DNA of 64,000 nt, taken from assembly GCA_031552315.1 (NCBI GenBank), contig JAVBMP010000031.1, positions 1 to 64,000 on the forward strand. Direction: 5' to 3'. Numbering within the stretch: position 1 is the first letter of the stretch; every line of letters begins with the position of its first letter. The stretch is from JAVBMP01 sp031552315 (GTDB lineage Bacteria > Desulfobacterota > Desulfovibrionia > Desulfovibrionales > Desulfovibrionaceae). Shown in pieces: positions 49,322 to 57,784 of the stretch. Position numbers and translations under genes: made by a program. The notes under the pieces were generated by a model, which was given only the letters and a program-made list of their open reading frames with translations, did no database searches and was not told the origin of the DNA.

Positions 49322-50265
49322 GCGCCGCAAAGCTTCCCGGCCCCGGCCCCGGCGGTCCCTGTTCCAGCGGCCCCAGCGGCCCCGGCGGTCCCTGTTCCAG
49401 CGGCCCCGGCCCCAGCGGCGCTGGCCCGGCTTCCGGCTGCGCGCCCGGTTGTGCTTCTGGTTGTGCGTCCGGTTCCGTGGCTGGCCTTGCGCCAATGGAC
49501 GAGCAGGCGCTTTGTCAGCGTTTTGACAAGGTGCTGGCCCGCATTGCCCAGGCGGCGGAAAAGGCCGGGCGCAACCCGAAGGAAATAGGCCTGGTGGCGG
49601 TTTCCAAGTTCCACCCGGCCGCGGCCGTGGCAGCCCTTGCCCGGCACTGGCAAAACAGGGCGGCAAATGAAGGCCTGCCCCGCCCCTGTTTTGGGGAAAA
49701 TTATTTGCAGGAAGCTGTGGAAAAACAGGCCGAAGTGGCCGCCCTGCTGGCGGCGCAAGGCTGCGCCCACCTGCCGGAATGGCATTTTACCGGGCATTTG
49801 CAGTCCAACAAGGCCAAAGCCCTTACCGGGCGCTTCAGCCTGCTGCACACGCTGGATTCTGAAAAACTGGCGCGTATCTTGCATAAAAATCAGGTGGAAT
49901 GGTGCGTGGGGCAGCCCCTGCCAGTGCCATTTCCTGTGCTTATTCAGGTGAATATAGGCGATGAAGGGCAAAAATCCGGGGTAAACCCCGCCGCGTTGCC
50001 GTCCTTGGCGCGCGCGGTAATGCAGCTGCCGGGGCTGGAATTGCGCGGCCTGATGTGCCTGCCCCCGGACGCCGGGGAAGCGGAGGCCGTACGCCCGTAC
50101 TTCGCGGCCCTGCGCCGCTTGCGTGATGATTTGCAGCAGGCGCTTGGCCTTGCCCTGCCCTGCCTTTCCATGGGCATGTCCGGCGATTTGGAAACCGCCG
50201 TTCAGGAAGGTTCCACCCTTTTGCGGGTGGGCACGGATATTTTTGGGCCGCGCCCTGTCCTGTAA
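49318..50265 (+). CDS. YggS/PROSC-family PLP-binding protein
   Basis: YggS-type proteins keep PLP and amino-acid metabolism balanced. The core (from about residue 60) has FDKVLARIAQAAEKAG, LVAVSKFHP with the PLP-binding Lys, FGENYLQEAVEK, WHFTGHLQSNKAKAL, LIQVNIGDEGQKSGV and CLSMGMSGDLETAVQEGSTL. ATG 49318 overlaps the upstream stop and gives 315 residues; the first 58 are a Gly/Pro/Ser repeat (GPGGPCSSG units). An ATG at 49495 would give a normal-sized 256-residue protein but lacks a ribosome site. Confidence 0.92.
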   Translation: MSAAKLPGPGPGGPCSSGPSGPGGPCSSGPGPSGAGPASGCAPGCASGCASGSVAGLAPMDEQALCQRFDKVLARIAQAAEKAGRNPKEIGLVAVSKFHPAAAVAALARHWQNRAANEGLPRPCFGENYLQEAVEKQAEVAALLAAQGCAHLPEWHFTGHLQSNKAKALTGRFSLLHTLDSEKLARILHKNQVEWCVGQPLPVPFPVLIQVNIGDEGQKSGVNPAALPSLARAVMQLPGLELRGLMCLPPDAGEAEAVRPYFAALRRLRDDLQQALGLALPCLSMGMSGDLETAVQEGSTLLRVGTDIFGPRPVL

Positions 50266-50284
50266 GGCCGCCCGGTAAAGTGGC

Positions 50285-50428
50285 GCGGCAAGGAGCATTT
50301 TGTCATTGAAATTATCTATCCGGATAAAATGCTCTGGCGTTGTGAAGCGAAGCGCAACAACGCCCGCGAGATTGTCGTAGGCGGGCTTTGCCCGCCGTTA
50401 AGCGACAATCTCAAAGCGAGAATGTTAG
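50285..50428. repeat. Family C repeat, divergent copy C3
   Basis: The core gtcgtaggcgggctttgccc followed by gccgttaagcgac matches the family C core at 55801 and 62504 (ctttgctcgcc variant). The ends differ: it starts with aaggagcattttgtcattgaaatt and its own inverted gagcatttt/aaaatgctc. It lies just before the motA promoter. Confidence 0.65.
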
Positions 50429-50475
50429 TAGTGCCTTCTTGAAACCGAATTATAAAAATGCTCCGCTTTTTGTAC

Positions 50476-50481
50476 TATAAT
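50476..50481 (+). promoter_or_regulatory. -10 box candidate of the motA operon
   Basis: A perfect TATAAT lies 25 bases before the motA ATG. There is no obvious -35 at 17 bases, so a sigma-70-like promoter is only suggested. Confidence 0.4.
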
Positions 50482-50506
50482 GCCATGTTTTTGTTGAGGT
50501 GAGTTT

Positions 50507-51262
50507 ATGGATTTGGCAACAATTCTGGGTTTGCTGGTCTCCTTTGGCCTTGTGGGCGTGGCTTTGGGCAGCTCTGTGCTGGATTTTATAGACCCGCCTT
50601 CCATGCTCATTGTTTTCGGCGGCACGCTGGGGGCCACCCTTACCCATTACCCCATGGGCACAGTGCTGAAAACCGGCAAGTTCATAAGCAAGACCCTTAC
50701 CGGCAAAAGCCCGGACAGCAACATAATAATCGACCAGTTTCTGGATTACGCCAACCGGGCGCGGCGCGAAGGCATACTGGCGCTGGAATCCGTGGTGAAG
50801 GGGCTGGACAACGCCTACCTGCGCAAAGGTTTGCAACTTACGGTGGACGGTATGGAACCGGCTGTGGTGCAAAGCATTATGGAAGCGGAAATAGGCAGCA
50901 TGGAAAGCCGCCATGAAACGGGCATAGACCTGGTTTCCGCCCTGGCGGCCTACGCCCCGGCCCTGGGCATGATAGGCACGGTTATAGGCCTTGTGCAAAT
51001 GCTCAAGACCATGGACGACCCTTCCAGCATTGGCCCGGCCATGGCCGTGGCCCTTATAACCACGTTTTACGGCGCGGTGCTGGCCAACCTTGTTTTTTTG
51101 CCCATGGTGGGCAAGCTCAAGGCCCGTTCCAAAGAAGAAATTTTGATTATGGAAATGCAAATGGAAGGGGTGCTGGGCATTGCCCGGGGTGAAAACCCCA
51201 GAATTATTCAAGAAAAGTTAAGCAGCTTTCAACCGCCGAAAATGCGCAAGGATTCTGATTAG
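50507..51262 (+). CDS. motA: Flagellar stator protein MotA
   Basis: MotA with MotB forms the ion-driven stator. The 251-residue protein has four membrane segments (LATILGLLVSFGLVGVALGS, SMLIVFGGTLGATLTHY, DLVSALAAYAPALGMIGTVI, GPAMAVALITTFYGAVLANL) and the cytosolic loop with charged residues that faces the rotor. ENPRIIQEKLSSF near the end is typical. TGAGGTGAG precedes the ATG. It is the first gene of a cluster running to fliQ. Confidence 0.96.
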   Translation: MDLATILGLLVSFGLVGVALGSSVLDFIDPPSMLIVFGGTLGATLTHYPMGTVLKTGKFISKTLTGKSPDSNIIIDQFLDYANRARREGILALESVVKGLDNAYLRKGLQLTVDGMEPAVVQSIMEAEIGSMESRHETGIDLVSALAAYAPALGMIGTVIGLVQMLKTMDDPSSIGPAMAVALITTFYGAVLANLVFLPMVGKLKARSKEEILIMEMQMEGVLGIARGENPRIIQEKLSSFQPPKMRKDSD

Positions 51263-51309
51263 CTTGTGGCGGTTTGAGTACCAAAATGTTCTTGCGGCAG
51301 GGGTAGCGA

Positions 51310-52149
51310 ATGGCGCGTAAAAAAAAAGAAGCAGTGGCAGAAGGGATGCCGGCCTGGCTGGTGACCTTTTCTGACCTTATGACCTTGCTGCTTACTTTTT
51401 TTGTGCTGTTGCTCAGCATGGCAACCATTGATGAAAGCCGCAAGCTGGTGGTGCTGGGTTCAGTCGCTTCCGCCTTTGAAAGTTCGCCCGGCAAGCTTTT
51501 TAACCCCAAAAGCACCCGCAATGCCCCCACAGGGTACGCGCCGGGGGCAATGTCGCCCGGCGATGCCAGCATGGAATCTTTGCGCGATGTTGTGTTTGAT
51601 CTTAAAGACCAGGATGTGGATTTTCGCAGCAACAAGGTGGTAAGCATAATTTCCATAGGCAGCGAGGTGCTTTTTCAGCCCGGCAGCGCGGTGCTTAGCA
51701 ACAAGGGCAAATCTATCTTGAACCGCATTTACCCCTATGTTGAAAATTTGCAATTCCCCATGCTGGTTGCCGGGCACAGCAGCGCGGCCAGAGAGGAAGA
51801 AGGCGGCAACTACCGCGTAACGCTTGGGGCCGCCACGGCGGATAGCACCTGGATGGTGTCTTACGCGCGCAGCCTGGCCGTTTACCGGCATTACAAGGAA
51901 CTTGGCCTTGATACTTCGCGCCTTTCCATGGAGGCCTTCGGGCAATACAAGCCGGTTGCCGGCAACAACAGCGCGGAAGGGCGCAATAAAAACCGCCGGG
52001 TGGATCTGGTAATAGATACCCGCGACGCCGTGGCCGCCAAGCGCATTCAGCGGGAACGCGAGCCGGAACGCCTGCCCGGCAGCTACTACTTCAAGGAATT
52101 TCACTTTGACCTTGGCCTGCCGAAGCAAAGCGGCCAAAGGCAGCCCTGA
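51310..52149 (+). CDS. motB: Flagellar motor protein MotB (first copy)
   Basis: The 279-residue protein has one N-terminal helix WLVTFSDLMTLLLTFFVLLL with the proton-binding Asp (residue 22), a plug/linker, and a C-terminal OmpA-like peptidoglycan-binding domain (SIGSEVLFQPGSAVLSNKGK, AGHSSAA, MEAFGQYKPVAGNNSAEGRN, NRRVDLVI). It lies 47 bases after motA. A second MotB-like gene follows two bases later. Confidence 0.93.
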   Translation: MARKKKEAVAEGMPAWLVTFSDLMTLLLTFFVLLLSMATIDESRKLVVLGSVASAFESSPGKLFNPKSTRNAPTGYAPGAMSPGDASMESLRDVVFDLKDQDVDFRSNKVVSIISIGSEVLFQPGSAVLSNKGKSILNRIYPYVENLQFPMLVAGHSSAAREEEGGNYRVTLGAATADSTWMVSYARSLAVYRHYKELGLDTSRLSMEAFGQYKPVAGNNSAEGRNKNRRVDLVIDTRDAVAAKRIQREREPERLPGSYYFKEFHFDLGLPKQSGQRQP

Positions 52150-52151
52150 AC

Positions 52152-52889
52152 ATGGCAAGGCGCAAGAAAAAAAGCTCCGGCGGCGGGGGCGGGGACGGCT
52201 GGCTGGTTACATTTTCAGACCTTATGACCCTGCTGCTGACCTTTTTTGTGCTTCTTTTAAGCATGGCGTCCATGGATCAGGTCAAAATTACCCGCATGCG
52301 CGTGTTCAGCGGCGATACCGCTTCCATAGAAGCCAGTGGCCTTACCAAGGCCAGCGCCCGCATAGAACTGCTGGTAAAAGTAATAAACGACCCGGAATTG
52401 CTTAAGGAAAAACAAGACCTTATCAAAGACCTGCTTTTCCCGGATGAAGTGCTGCCCAAAGATGTTGAACGCAACCTGCTGGAAGAAAACCTGAAGGTGC
52501 TGGTCACAGAAGAAGGCGTAGCCATAATGCTTACGGAAAAACTGCTTTTTGAGCCAGGTTCCGCCATGCTCAGCCAAACGGCGCAAACCTTGCTGGAACA
52601 GGTGCTTGTCCTGCTGCTTTCCTGCAACACGGACGTCAATGTGTCTGGCTTCAGCGATGCGGAACATGATGTGCTGGAACAGGGCATGGACTATTATTCC
52701 CTTTCCGTTTTGCGCGGCAGAAGCGTGCTGGACTATTTTTTGGCCGGCCAAGTGCACCCGGACCGTTTTTCACTTGGCGGCTACGGCACGGACAGGCCCC
52801 TGAACACAGGCCCCAGCCCGGCGGATCACGCCCAAAACAGCCGGGTGGAGATTTTGCTGAAGACCACGCGCTGGGTGGGACAATATTAG
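52152..52889 (+). CDS. Second MotB-like protein (OmpA domain)
   Basis: The 245-residue protein repeats the MotB plan: WLVTFSDLMTLLLTFFVLLL with Asp23, then a shorter linker and OmpA-like domain (IMLTEKLLFEPGSAMLSQTA, VNVSGFSDAEHDVLEQG, LGGYGTDRPLNTGPSPADHA, NSRVEILL). The Gly-rich N terminus (KKSSGGGGGDG) is unusual. The conserved Asp suggests it can also carry ions, or form mixed stators with the other MotB and MotA. Such tandem MotB-like genes occur in Desulfovibrio flagellar clusters to my recollection. Confidence 0.9.
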   Translation: MARRKKKSSGGGGGDGWLVTFSDLMTLLLTFFVLLLSMASMDQVKITRMRVFSGDTASIEASGLTKASARIELLVKVINDPELLKEKQDLIKDLLFPDEVLPKDVERNLLEENLKVLVTEEGVAIMLTEKLLFEPGSAMLSQTAQTLLEQVLVLLLSCNTDVNVSGFSDAEHDVLEQGMDYYSLSVLRGRSVLDYFLAGQVHPDRFSLGGYGTDRPLNTGPSPADHAQNSRVEILLKTTRWVGQY

Positions 52890-53042
52890 GACTGCTTTTG
52901 CAGGTGCTGTCCAGCCGGCGCCCATTCGTTATAATTGTTGTGCGCGCCGGGTAATAATGCTAAAATTATCCGGCAAGATAAGGATGAACTGAAAATACGC
53001 CGCGCGGGCCTTGCCCCGGCATCTGGATAAAAGGAGCGGAAC

Positions 53043-53540
53043 ATGGCGGATGATGTTATAGATGTGCCGAAAAAAAAGAGCAAACTGCCCCTGATTATTG
53101 CGATCATACTGATCTTGCTTCTGCTTGGGGCAGGCGGCGGGGCGGTGTGGTACTTTTTTCTGGCCCCCAAGGCTGACGCGCCGGAAGGGCAAAAAGCGGT
53201 CAAAGTGGAACAAAAGCAAGGCGGCGAAGATGCCCCCACAGGCTTTGTGGTTGACCTGCCAACCTTTTTGGTAAACCTTTCAGACCCGTTGGGAAAACGC
53301 TTCATCAAGGTAAGCATGACGCTTGAAATGAGTTCGGAATCCGCCATACATGAAGTAAACTCCAGTATGCCCCGTATCCGTGACGCCATGATAATGCTGC
53401 TAAGCAGTAAAACCTATGCGGAATTAAGCCCGGTTGAAGGTAAAATTGTCCTGAAAAATGAAATTCTTGCGCGGCTTAACCAAATTTTGGGCGGGCCAAA
53501 GGTAAAGCGCATTTCTTTTACAGATTTTATAATTCAATAA
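53043..53540 (+). CDS. fliL: Flagellar basal-body-associated protein FliL
   Basis: FliL supports stators at the motor. The 165-residue protein has a basic start (KKKSKL), a membrane helix (LPLIIAIILILLLLGAGGGA) and a periplasmic stomatin-like domain (FVVDLPTFLVNLSDPLGKRF, IKVSMTLEMSSE, IRDAMIMLLSSKTYAELSPV, GPKVKRISFTDFIIQ). AAAGGAG precedes the ATG. The 150-bp upstream stretch could hold its own promoter. Confidence 0.92.
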   Translation: MADDVIDVPKKKSKLPLIIAIILILLLLGAGGGAVWYFFLAPKADAPEGQKAVKVEQKQGGEDAPTGFVVDLPTFLVNLSDPLGKRFIKVSMTLEMSSESAIHEVNSSMPRIRDAMIMLLSSKTYAELSPVEGKIVLKNEILARLNQILGGPKVKRISFTDFIIQ

Positions 53541-53574
53541 GGCCGCCTCTATCTGATGCCTTAAGGAGTTTTGT

Positions 53575-54084
53575 ATGACGGAACTGGATCAAGACGAACT
53601 TGCCGCCCAATGGGCCGCCACCCTGGAAGCGGAAGAAGGACAAAAGGCCGCGCCGAAAAAAAGCAAGGAAGAAGAATTGGCCGAAGAATGGGCCAAAGCC
53701 CTTGCGGCGGACGAGCAGGCCGACATAAAAAAGGAAAAAAGCCGTAACGCCCTGGCCGCTCAGGCCCGGGAAGCCAACTTCAAGGACCTTACGGATGAAG
53801 CCAAGGCCCCGCGGGATTCCGTGCGGCGTGAACTTGACTTCATTTTGGACATTCCGCTGGATGTTTCGGCGGAACTTGGCCGGGCCCGCCTTTTGATAAA
53901 TGAACTGTTGCAGCTGGGCCAAGGATCCGTGGTGGAACTGAACAAGCTGGCGGGTGAACCGCTGGAAGTTTTTGTGAACGGCAAATTGATAGCGCGTGGC
54001 GAAGCCGTGGTAATTAACGAAAAATTCGGGGTGCGCCTTACAGATATCATAAGCCCCATTGAAAGGGTGAAGCAGCTTGGCTAG
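53575..54084 (+). CDS. fliN: Flagellar motor switch protein FliN
   Basis: FliN forms the C-ring base. The 169-residue protein has an acidic, helical N-terminal extension (1-85) and the SpoA domain (about 88-169): LDFILDIPLDVSAELGRARL, LLQLGQGSVVELNKLAGEPL, VFVNGKLIARGEAVVINEKF and RLTDIISP. The N-terminal part has many Ala/Glu/Lys and is longer than in E. coli FliN. AAGGAG precedes the ATG. Confidence 0.95.
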   Translation: MTELDQDELAAQWAATLEAEEGQKAAPKKSKEEELAEEWAKALAADEQADIKKEKSRNALAAQAREANFKDLTDEAKAPRDSVRRELDFILDIPLDVSAELGRARLLINELLQLGQGSVVELNKLAGEPLEVFVNGKLIARGEAVVINEKFGVRLTDIISPIERVKQLG

Positions 54085-54856
54085 GCAACTTCACACCGGG
54101 CCAGTCCGGTCATTACCGGCGGCAGGCGCGGCCCTGCCCGCGCCTTGCCCACTGCCCGCGTCTTGCCCACTGCCGGCGGCGCACGGCCCGCGCAGGACAT
54201 TTTTGCGCTTTGGCCCCGCCCGCCGTTGCGCGGCCCTGGCCTTGTGGCTTGGGCTTGCAACCTTTATGCCCGCTTACGGCATGCCCGGCATGGCTCGGGC
54301 GGCGGAAGGCCCGGCCTATTCCGGCGCTGCCGCGCCGTTGCCCGTGCCGCCCCGCGCCGTTCCGGCCCCCGGCATACCGCCCCAGATAGGGGCGCAAGCG
54401 CAGCAACCGGCAGGGACGTTCATGGCCCCGGCCGCCAGTCAGGGCGTGGCCCAAAATTCTGGTCAGGATATTTCTTCGGCGAATTACAGCCAAAACGCTT
54501 CAGACCTTGCCCCCGGCCGGGTGGATACCCCAACGGTGGAAAAGGCCCCCGCTTCCAGCCGCGCCAGTTCTTCCGCATATTCATGGGGCACCTATTTTTG
54601 GGGCGTGGGTCTGGTGTGTTTTTTGCTGGCCCTGCTTTGGCTGTTGCTGCATTTTTTGCGGCGGCGCGGCCTTGGCGGCATGGGGCGGCAAAACCTGCTT
54701 AACCTTGAAGCCCGCCTTAGCATGGGCAAAAACCAGCACCTTGTTGTGGTGAATTTTGCTGGTAAACGCCTGTTGCTTGGGGTGACGGAACATAATATCA
54801 GCGCGCTGGGCGAAGCCCCGGCGGAAAATTTTAGTGCGGGAACAAACCATGCCTGA
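54077..54856 (+). CDS. fliO: Flagellar biosynthesis protein FliO
   Basis: FliO assists assembly of the FliPQR export gate. The best frame starts at TTG 54077, overlapping the fliN stop. It encodes a Pro/Ala-rich start, a signal-like segment (ALALWLGLATFMPAYGMPGM), a low-complexity part and the FliO core: one membrane helix (FWGVGLVCFLLALLWLLLHF), a basic stretch and LNLEARLSMGKNQHLVVVNF, AGKRLLLGVTEHNISAL. Only the last 100 residues are clearly FliO, so the start is uncertain. Confidence 0.82.
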   Translation: MARQLHTGPVRSLPAAGAALPAPCPLPASCPLPAAHGPRRTFLRFGPARRCAALALWLGLATFMPAYGMPGMARAAEGPAYSGAAAPLPVPPRAVPAPGIPPQIGAQAQQPAGTFMAPAASQGVAQNSGQDISSANYSQNASDLAPGRVDTPTVEKAPASSRASSSAYSWGTYFWGVGLVCFLLALLWLLLHFLRRRGLGGMGRQNLLNLEARLSMGKNQHLVVVNFAGKRLLLGVTEHNISALGEAPAENFSAGTNHA

Positions 54857-55796
54857 CCAGCCTGCTTCCGTATTTTCCCGGCTTGCCGCCGCTTTTGGGG
54901 GCGGCATTTCCGCGCCCCGCAAGCGCGGCTTGCCCCTGCGCGTTTTGCCCGCGGACAACAGACCTGTGAACAACAGACCTGTGAACAACCGGCCAGCGCG
55001 CGATTGGCTTGCCAGCGTTTTGCCTGTGCGCGGCTTGCCCCTGCTTTGCCTGTTCGGCCTTGCCTTTTGCGGCCTGGCCTTTTTAGGGATGCCGGATCTG
55101 GCCCGGGCGGCGCAAGATGTCAGCATGCCCTCGCTGCAACTTTCCATGGGGGATGGCACGGAACCGGAAAAGGTTTCCCTGTTGCTGGAAATTCTTTTTC
55201 TGCTTACCGTGCTTTCCTTGGCCCCGGCCATTATTTTGATGTCCACCAGCTTTACGCGCATTATCATTGTGTTCCACTTTGTGCGCCAGGCCCTTGGGGT
55301 GCAGCAGGTGCCGCCCAACCAGGTGCTGGCCGCGTTGGCCATTTTTATGACCGTGGCCATTATGATGCCCGTGGGGCTGCGCGTGAATGAACAGGCCCTG
55401 CAACCTTATCTTGATGAAAAAATAACCCTTACAGAGGCCATAAAGCAGGCGGAAAGCCCCATACGGGAATTTCTTTTCAAACACACGCGGGAAAAGGATC
55501 TTTCCATCTTTTATTCCATAACCAAGATGGAACGCCCCAAAACCCGCGATGAAGTGCCCACCAGCATGCTGGTTTGCGGCTTCATGATAAGCGAGCTTAA
55601 AACGGCTTTTACCATAGGCTTTTTGATTTACATACCATTTTTGGTGCTGGACATGGTTATTTCCAGCATACTGCTGGCAATGGGCATGATGATGCTGCCG
55701 CCCATGATGGTTTCCATGCCGTTCAAATTATTGCTTTTTGTAATGGTGGATGGGTGGAACTTGTTGGTAGGGACATTGGTGAACAGCTTTGCCTGA
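54849..55796 (+). CDS. fliP: Flagellar export-gate protein FliP
   Basis: FliP with FliQ and FliR forms the export gate. The core (from about residue 85) reads LSLAPAIILMSTSFTRIIIV, FHFVRQALGVQQVPPNQVLA, MMPVGLRVNEQALQPYLDEK and the C-terminal helices (FLVLDMVISSILLAMGMMML, PMMVSMPFKLLLFVMVDGWN). The 315-residue form has an N-terminal extension with VNNRP repeats before the true signal-like helix (LPLLCLFGLAFCGLAFLGMP). ATG 54849 overlaps the fliO stop. Confidence 0.95.
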   Translation: MPDQPASVFSRLAAAFGGGISAPRKRGLPLRVLPADNRPVNNRPVNNRPARDWLASVLPVRGLPLLCLFGLAFCGLAFLGMPDLARAAQDVSMPSLQLSMGDGTEPEKVSLLLEILFLLTVLSLAPAIILMSTSFTRIIIVFHFVRQALGVQQVPPNQVLAALAIFMTVAIMMPVGLRVNEQALQPYLDEKITLTEAIKQAESPIREFLFKHTREKDLSIFYSITKMERPKTRDEVPTSMLVCGFMISELKTAFTIGFLIYIPFLVLDMVISSILLAMGMMMLPPMMVSMPFKLLLFVMVDGWNLLVGTLVNSFA

Positions 55797-55800
55797 CGAC

Positions 55801-55936
55801 ACTAGAGTGGTTTACGCTTGAAATAGTCGCTTAACGGCGAGCAAAGCTCGCCTACGACTATTCCGCAGCAAGGATTTGAAGACAAATCCTTGCTGAGCAA
55901 TTCACTCATTTCAATCGTAAATTGCTCTATCTAGAA
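55801..55936. repeat. Family C palindromic repeat, copy C1
   Basis: The 136-bp element contains three inverted-repeat blocks: actagagtggtttacgcttg, cggcgagc-aaa-gctcgccg, and caaggatttg-aaga-caaatccttg, then caattcactcatttcaatcg. It starts a few bases after the fliP stop, inside the flagellar operon. C2 (62504-62631) is the same element inverted. Confidence 0.85.
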
Positions 55937-55955
55937 CTTGCGACAGGGTGGGCAC

Positions 55956-56225
55956 ATGACGCCGGATGATGTAATAGGTTTTGCGCGCCAGGCCATAGAA
56001 CTGGCCCTTTCAGTCTCTTTGCCCATGCTTGGCGTGGGGCTGGTGGTTGGCCTTGCGGTAAGCATAATTCAGGCTGCCACGCAAATTCAGGAAACAACGC
56101 TTTCTTTTATTCCCAAAATTGTTTCCATGTTTTTGGCCCTGCTTTTTGCCTTCCCATGGATAATGGACAAGGTTATTACCTTCACGCGCAATGTATTTTT
56201 GGATATTCCAAAATATTTGAATTAA
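55956..56225 (+). CDS. fliQ: Flagellar export-gate protein FliQ
   Basis: The 89-residue protein has the FliQ plan of two helices: MTPDDVIGFARQAIELALSV, LPMLGVGLVVGLAVSIIQAA, TQIQETTLSFIPKIVSMFLA and a C-terminal hydrophilic end. AGGGTGGG precedes the ATG at 55956; a TTG further up in frame is unlikely. It is separated from fliP by the C1 repeat. fliR is not in the window. Confidence 0.95.
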   Translation: MTPDDVIGFARQAIELALSVSLPMLGVGLVVGLAVSIIQAATQIQETTLSFIPKIVSMFLALLFAFPWIMDKVITFTRNVFLDIPKYLN

Positions 56226-56235
56226 ATAAAAGCGA

Positions 56236-57090
56236 TTACACAGTCGCGCAGTTGTCTTGAAACTCCAGCCGGATGGGCTGGCGGTTCACAAAAACCAGGC
56301 TGGACGTGTAGCCGAAGGATCTGGCGTAGGCTTCCAGCTGGTCAAAGGCAAAGGCCACGTCTTCGGTGTTGTGGGCGTCGGATGAAAGGACAACGGGCAG
56401 GCCCAAGGCGGCGGCGGCGCGCATTATTTCCGGGCCGGGGTAAATTTCCCGGCAGGGCTTGCGCAGCCCGGCGGAAGATATTTCCAGGGCGGTGTTGCTG
56501 GCCTTCATGGCTTCAAGCGCGGCCCGCACCCGGTTTTGCGCGGCGCTTTGCCCCAGCCAGCGGGTAAAAACTTCCCGGCTGAAAATTTTGATCAGGTCAG
56601 GGTGGGCCGCTATGTTAAAAAGCCCGGTGGCGCACATGGTGGCCATGTCCTGATAATATTTGTCATAAATGGCGAAGCATTCGCTTTCACTACGGCCCTG
56701 CCAGTCTTCCGGCGCAAAATCAAACCCCCATACCTGCTGAAAGTGCAGCCCGCCTATAACGTAGTCAAAAGGGTAGGCGTTGCAAAGTTCACGCGCGAAT
56801 GCCAGCTCCGCCGGGAAAAAGTCCAGTTCCATGCCCAGCAGGGGGGTGGGCGCTTCCGCCTTTTGGGGCCGGGCGGCCTTCAGGGCCAGCACTTCACGCA
56901 CATAGGCCGCAAAACCGGGGGCCAGCTTTTCCTGATAATCTTCCGGGTAGCTGTAGCCGGCCGGGCGGGGGGAATGTTCAGAAAAACCAAAAAATTTCAG
57001 GCCTTTTTTTTGGGCGGCCGCAAACATTTCCGCCACGCTGTTTTTGGCGTGCGAATGGCTGGTGTGGGTGTGTAAATCTGCTTGCAGCAT
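56236..57090 (-). CDS. PHP-family histidinol-phosphatase-like hydrolase
   Basis: The 284-residue protein shows the PHP metal site: QADLHTHTSHSHAKNS at the start, GFSEHSPRPAGYSYPEDYQE, the GLHFQ motif (YVIGGLHFQQ), IAAHPDLIK and VLSSDAHNTED. This fits the HisK/HisJ-like histidinol phosphatases used in histidine synthesis; other PHP hydrolases are possible. It is convergent with fliQ, with no space for a long terminator. Confidence 0.85.
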   Translation of the reverse strand: MLQADLHTHTSHSHAKNSVAEMFAAAQKKGLKFFGFSEHSPRPAGYSYPEDYQEKLAPGFAAYVREVLALKAARPQKAEAPTPLLGMELDFFPAELAFARELCNAYPFDYVIGGLHFQQVWGFDFAPEDWQGRSESECFAIYDKYYQDMATMCATGLFNIAAHPDLIKIFSREVFTRWLGQSAAQNRVRAALEAMKASNTALEISSAGLRKPCREIYPGPEIMRAAAALGLPVVLSSDAHNTEDVAFAFDQLEAYARSFGYTSSLVFVNRQPIRLEFQDNCATV

Positions 57091-57110
57091 GGTACTTCAG
57101 CTTTTTATTT

Positions 57111-57265
57111 GAGACTATTGCACAATGAGAATTTTTGTTCTTTTACAAGGAGTGCCCCTTATCGCATAGGGCGTGCGGAGGGAGTATATTCAAACAGATA
57201 TGACCTTCGCGCGGGACGAAGCACGACGCAGTAAAAGGGCAAAAAGGCCATTGTGCAATAGTCTC
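57111..57265. repeat. Family A palindromic repeat, copy A2
   Basis: The 155-bp element has inverted ends gagactattgcacaatg and cattgtgcaatagtctc and an interior almost identical to A1 except ccccttatcgcatagggc, an inserted small palindrome, and aaacagatatg for ggcatatatg. The right end supplies the last two bases of the comFB-like stop codon. Confidence 0.9.
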
Positions 57266-57554
57266 ATTTGGGGTTGCTTCTTATAACCTTGAAAGCCTCT
57301 TCAACAACTGCGCGTATCATTTCTTTTTTTACCGGGTCGCGCAAAACTATGGTGCCAAGCTGGGCGTAGCGGGCGGGCAGGCGGTTCAGCGCGTAGGCGT
57401 AAATATCGTAAAGTTCTTCCTCGCTATAGGCAACTTCGCCGTTTTCTTGAGAAATGATGCTGTTCATCTCTTCAATTACGCGCACCTCGTTACGGTTTCT
57501 TACGCTGTAAAGGTTTACGCCCTGAAGCTGGTAATTTTGCCATTCCGGTTTCAT
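57264..57554 (-). CDS. ComFB-like protein
   Basis: The 96-residue protein has the ComFB pattern: NRNEVRVIEEMNSIISQENG, ELYDIYAYALNRLPARYAQL and a C-terminal helix. The N-terminal Cys of some ComFB proteins is absent. ComFB-like proteins bind c-di-GMP in several bacteria; whether this one does is unknown. It is convergent with the A2 repeat end and divergent from the sensor kinase gene. Confidence 0.72.
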   Translation of the reverse strand: MKPEWQNYQLQGVNLYSVRNRNEVRVIEEMNSIISQENGEVAYSEEELYDIYAYALNRLPARYAQLGTIVLRDPVKKEMIRAVVEEAFKVIRSNPK

Positions 57555-57784
57555 ATGTGCTCCTGCGGGGGTTCTTGTTTTACTTGGGCTTTTCCGCTAT
57601 AGATCTGAAGGAAAGACGCATCGCGAAATATCGCGGTGTTTTCGCGGACAAAGGGCCTTGCCGGCCCAGTGGCGTGTCCGGGCGGCCCCGTGGCTGGACC
57701 CCTGGATGGCCTCTGGCGGATGGCTTCTGGCGGGTGGCAGAACCCCTTCGCCCGCGCAAGCGCCGCGCAAACCTGAATGAGTAT

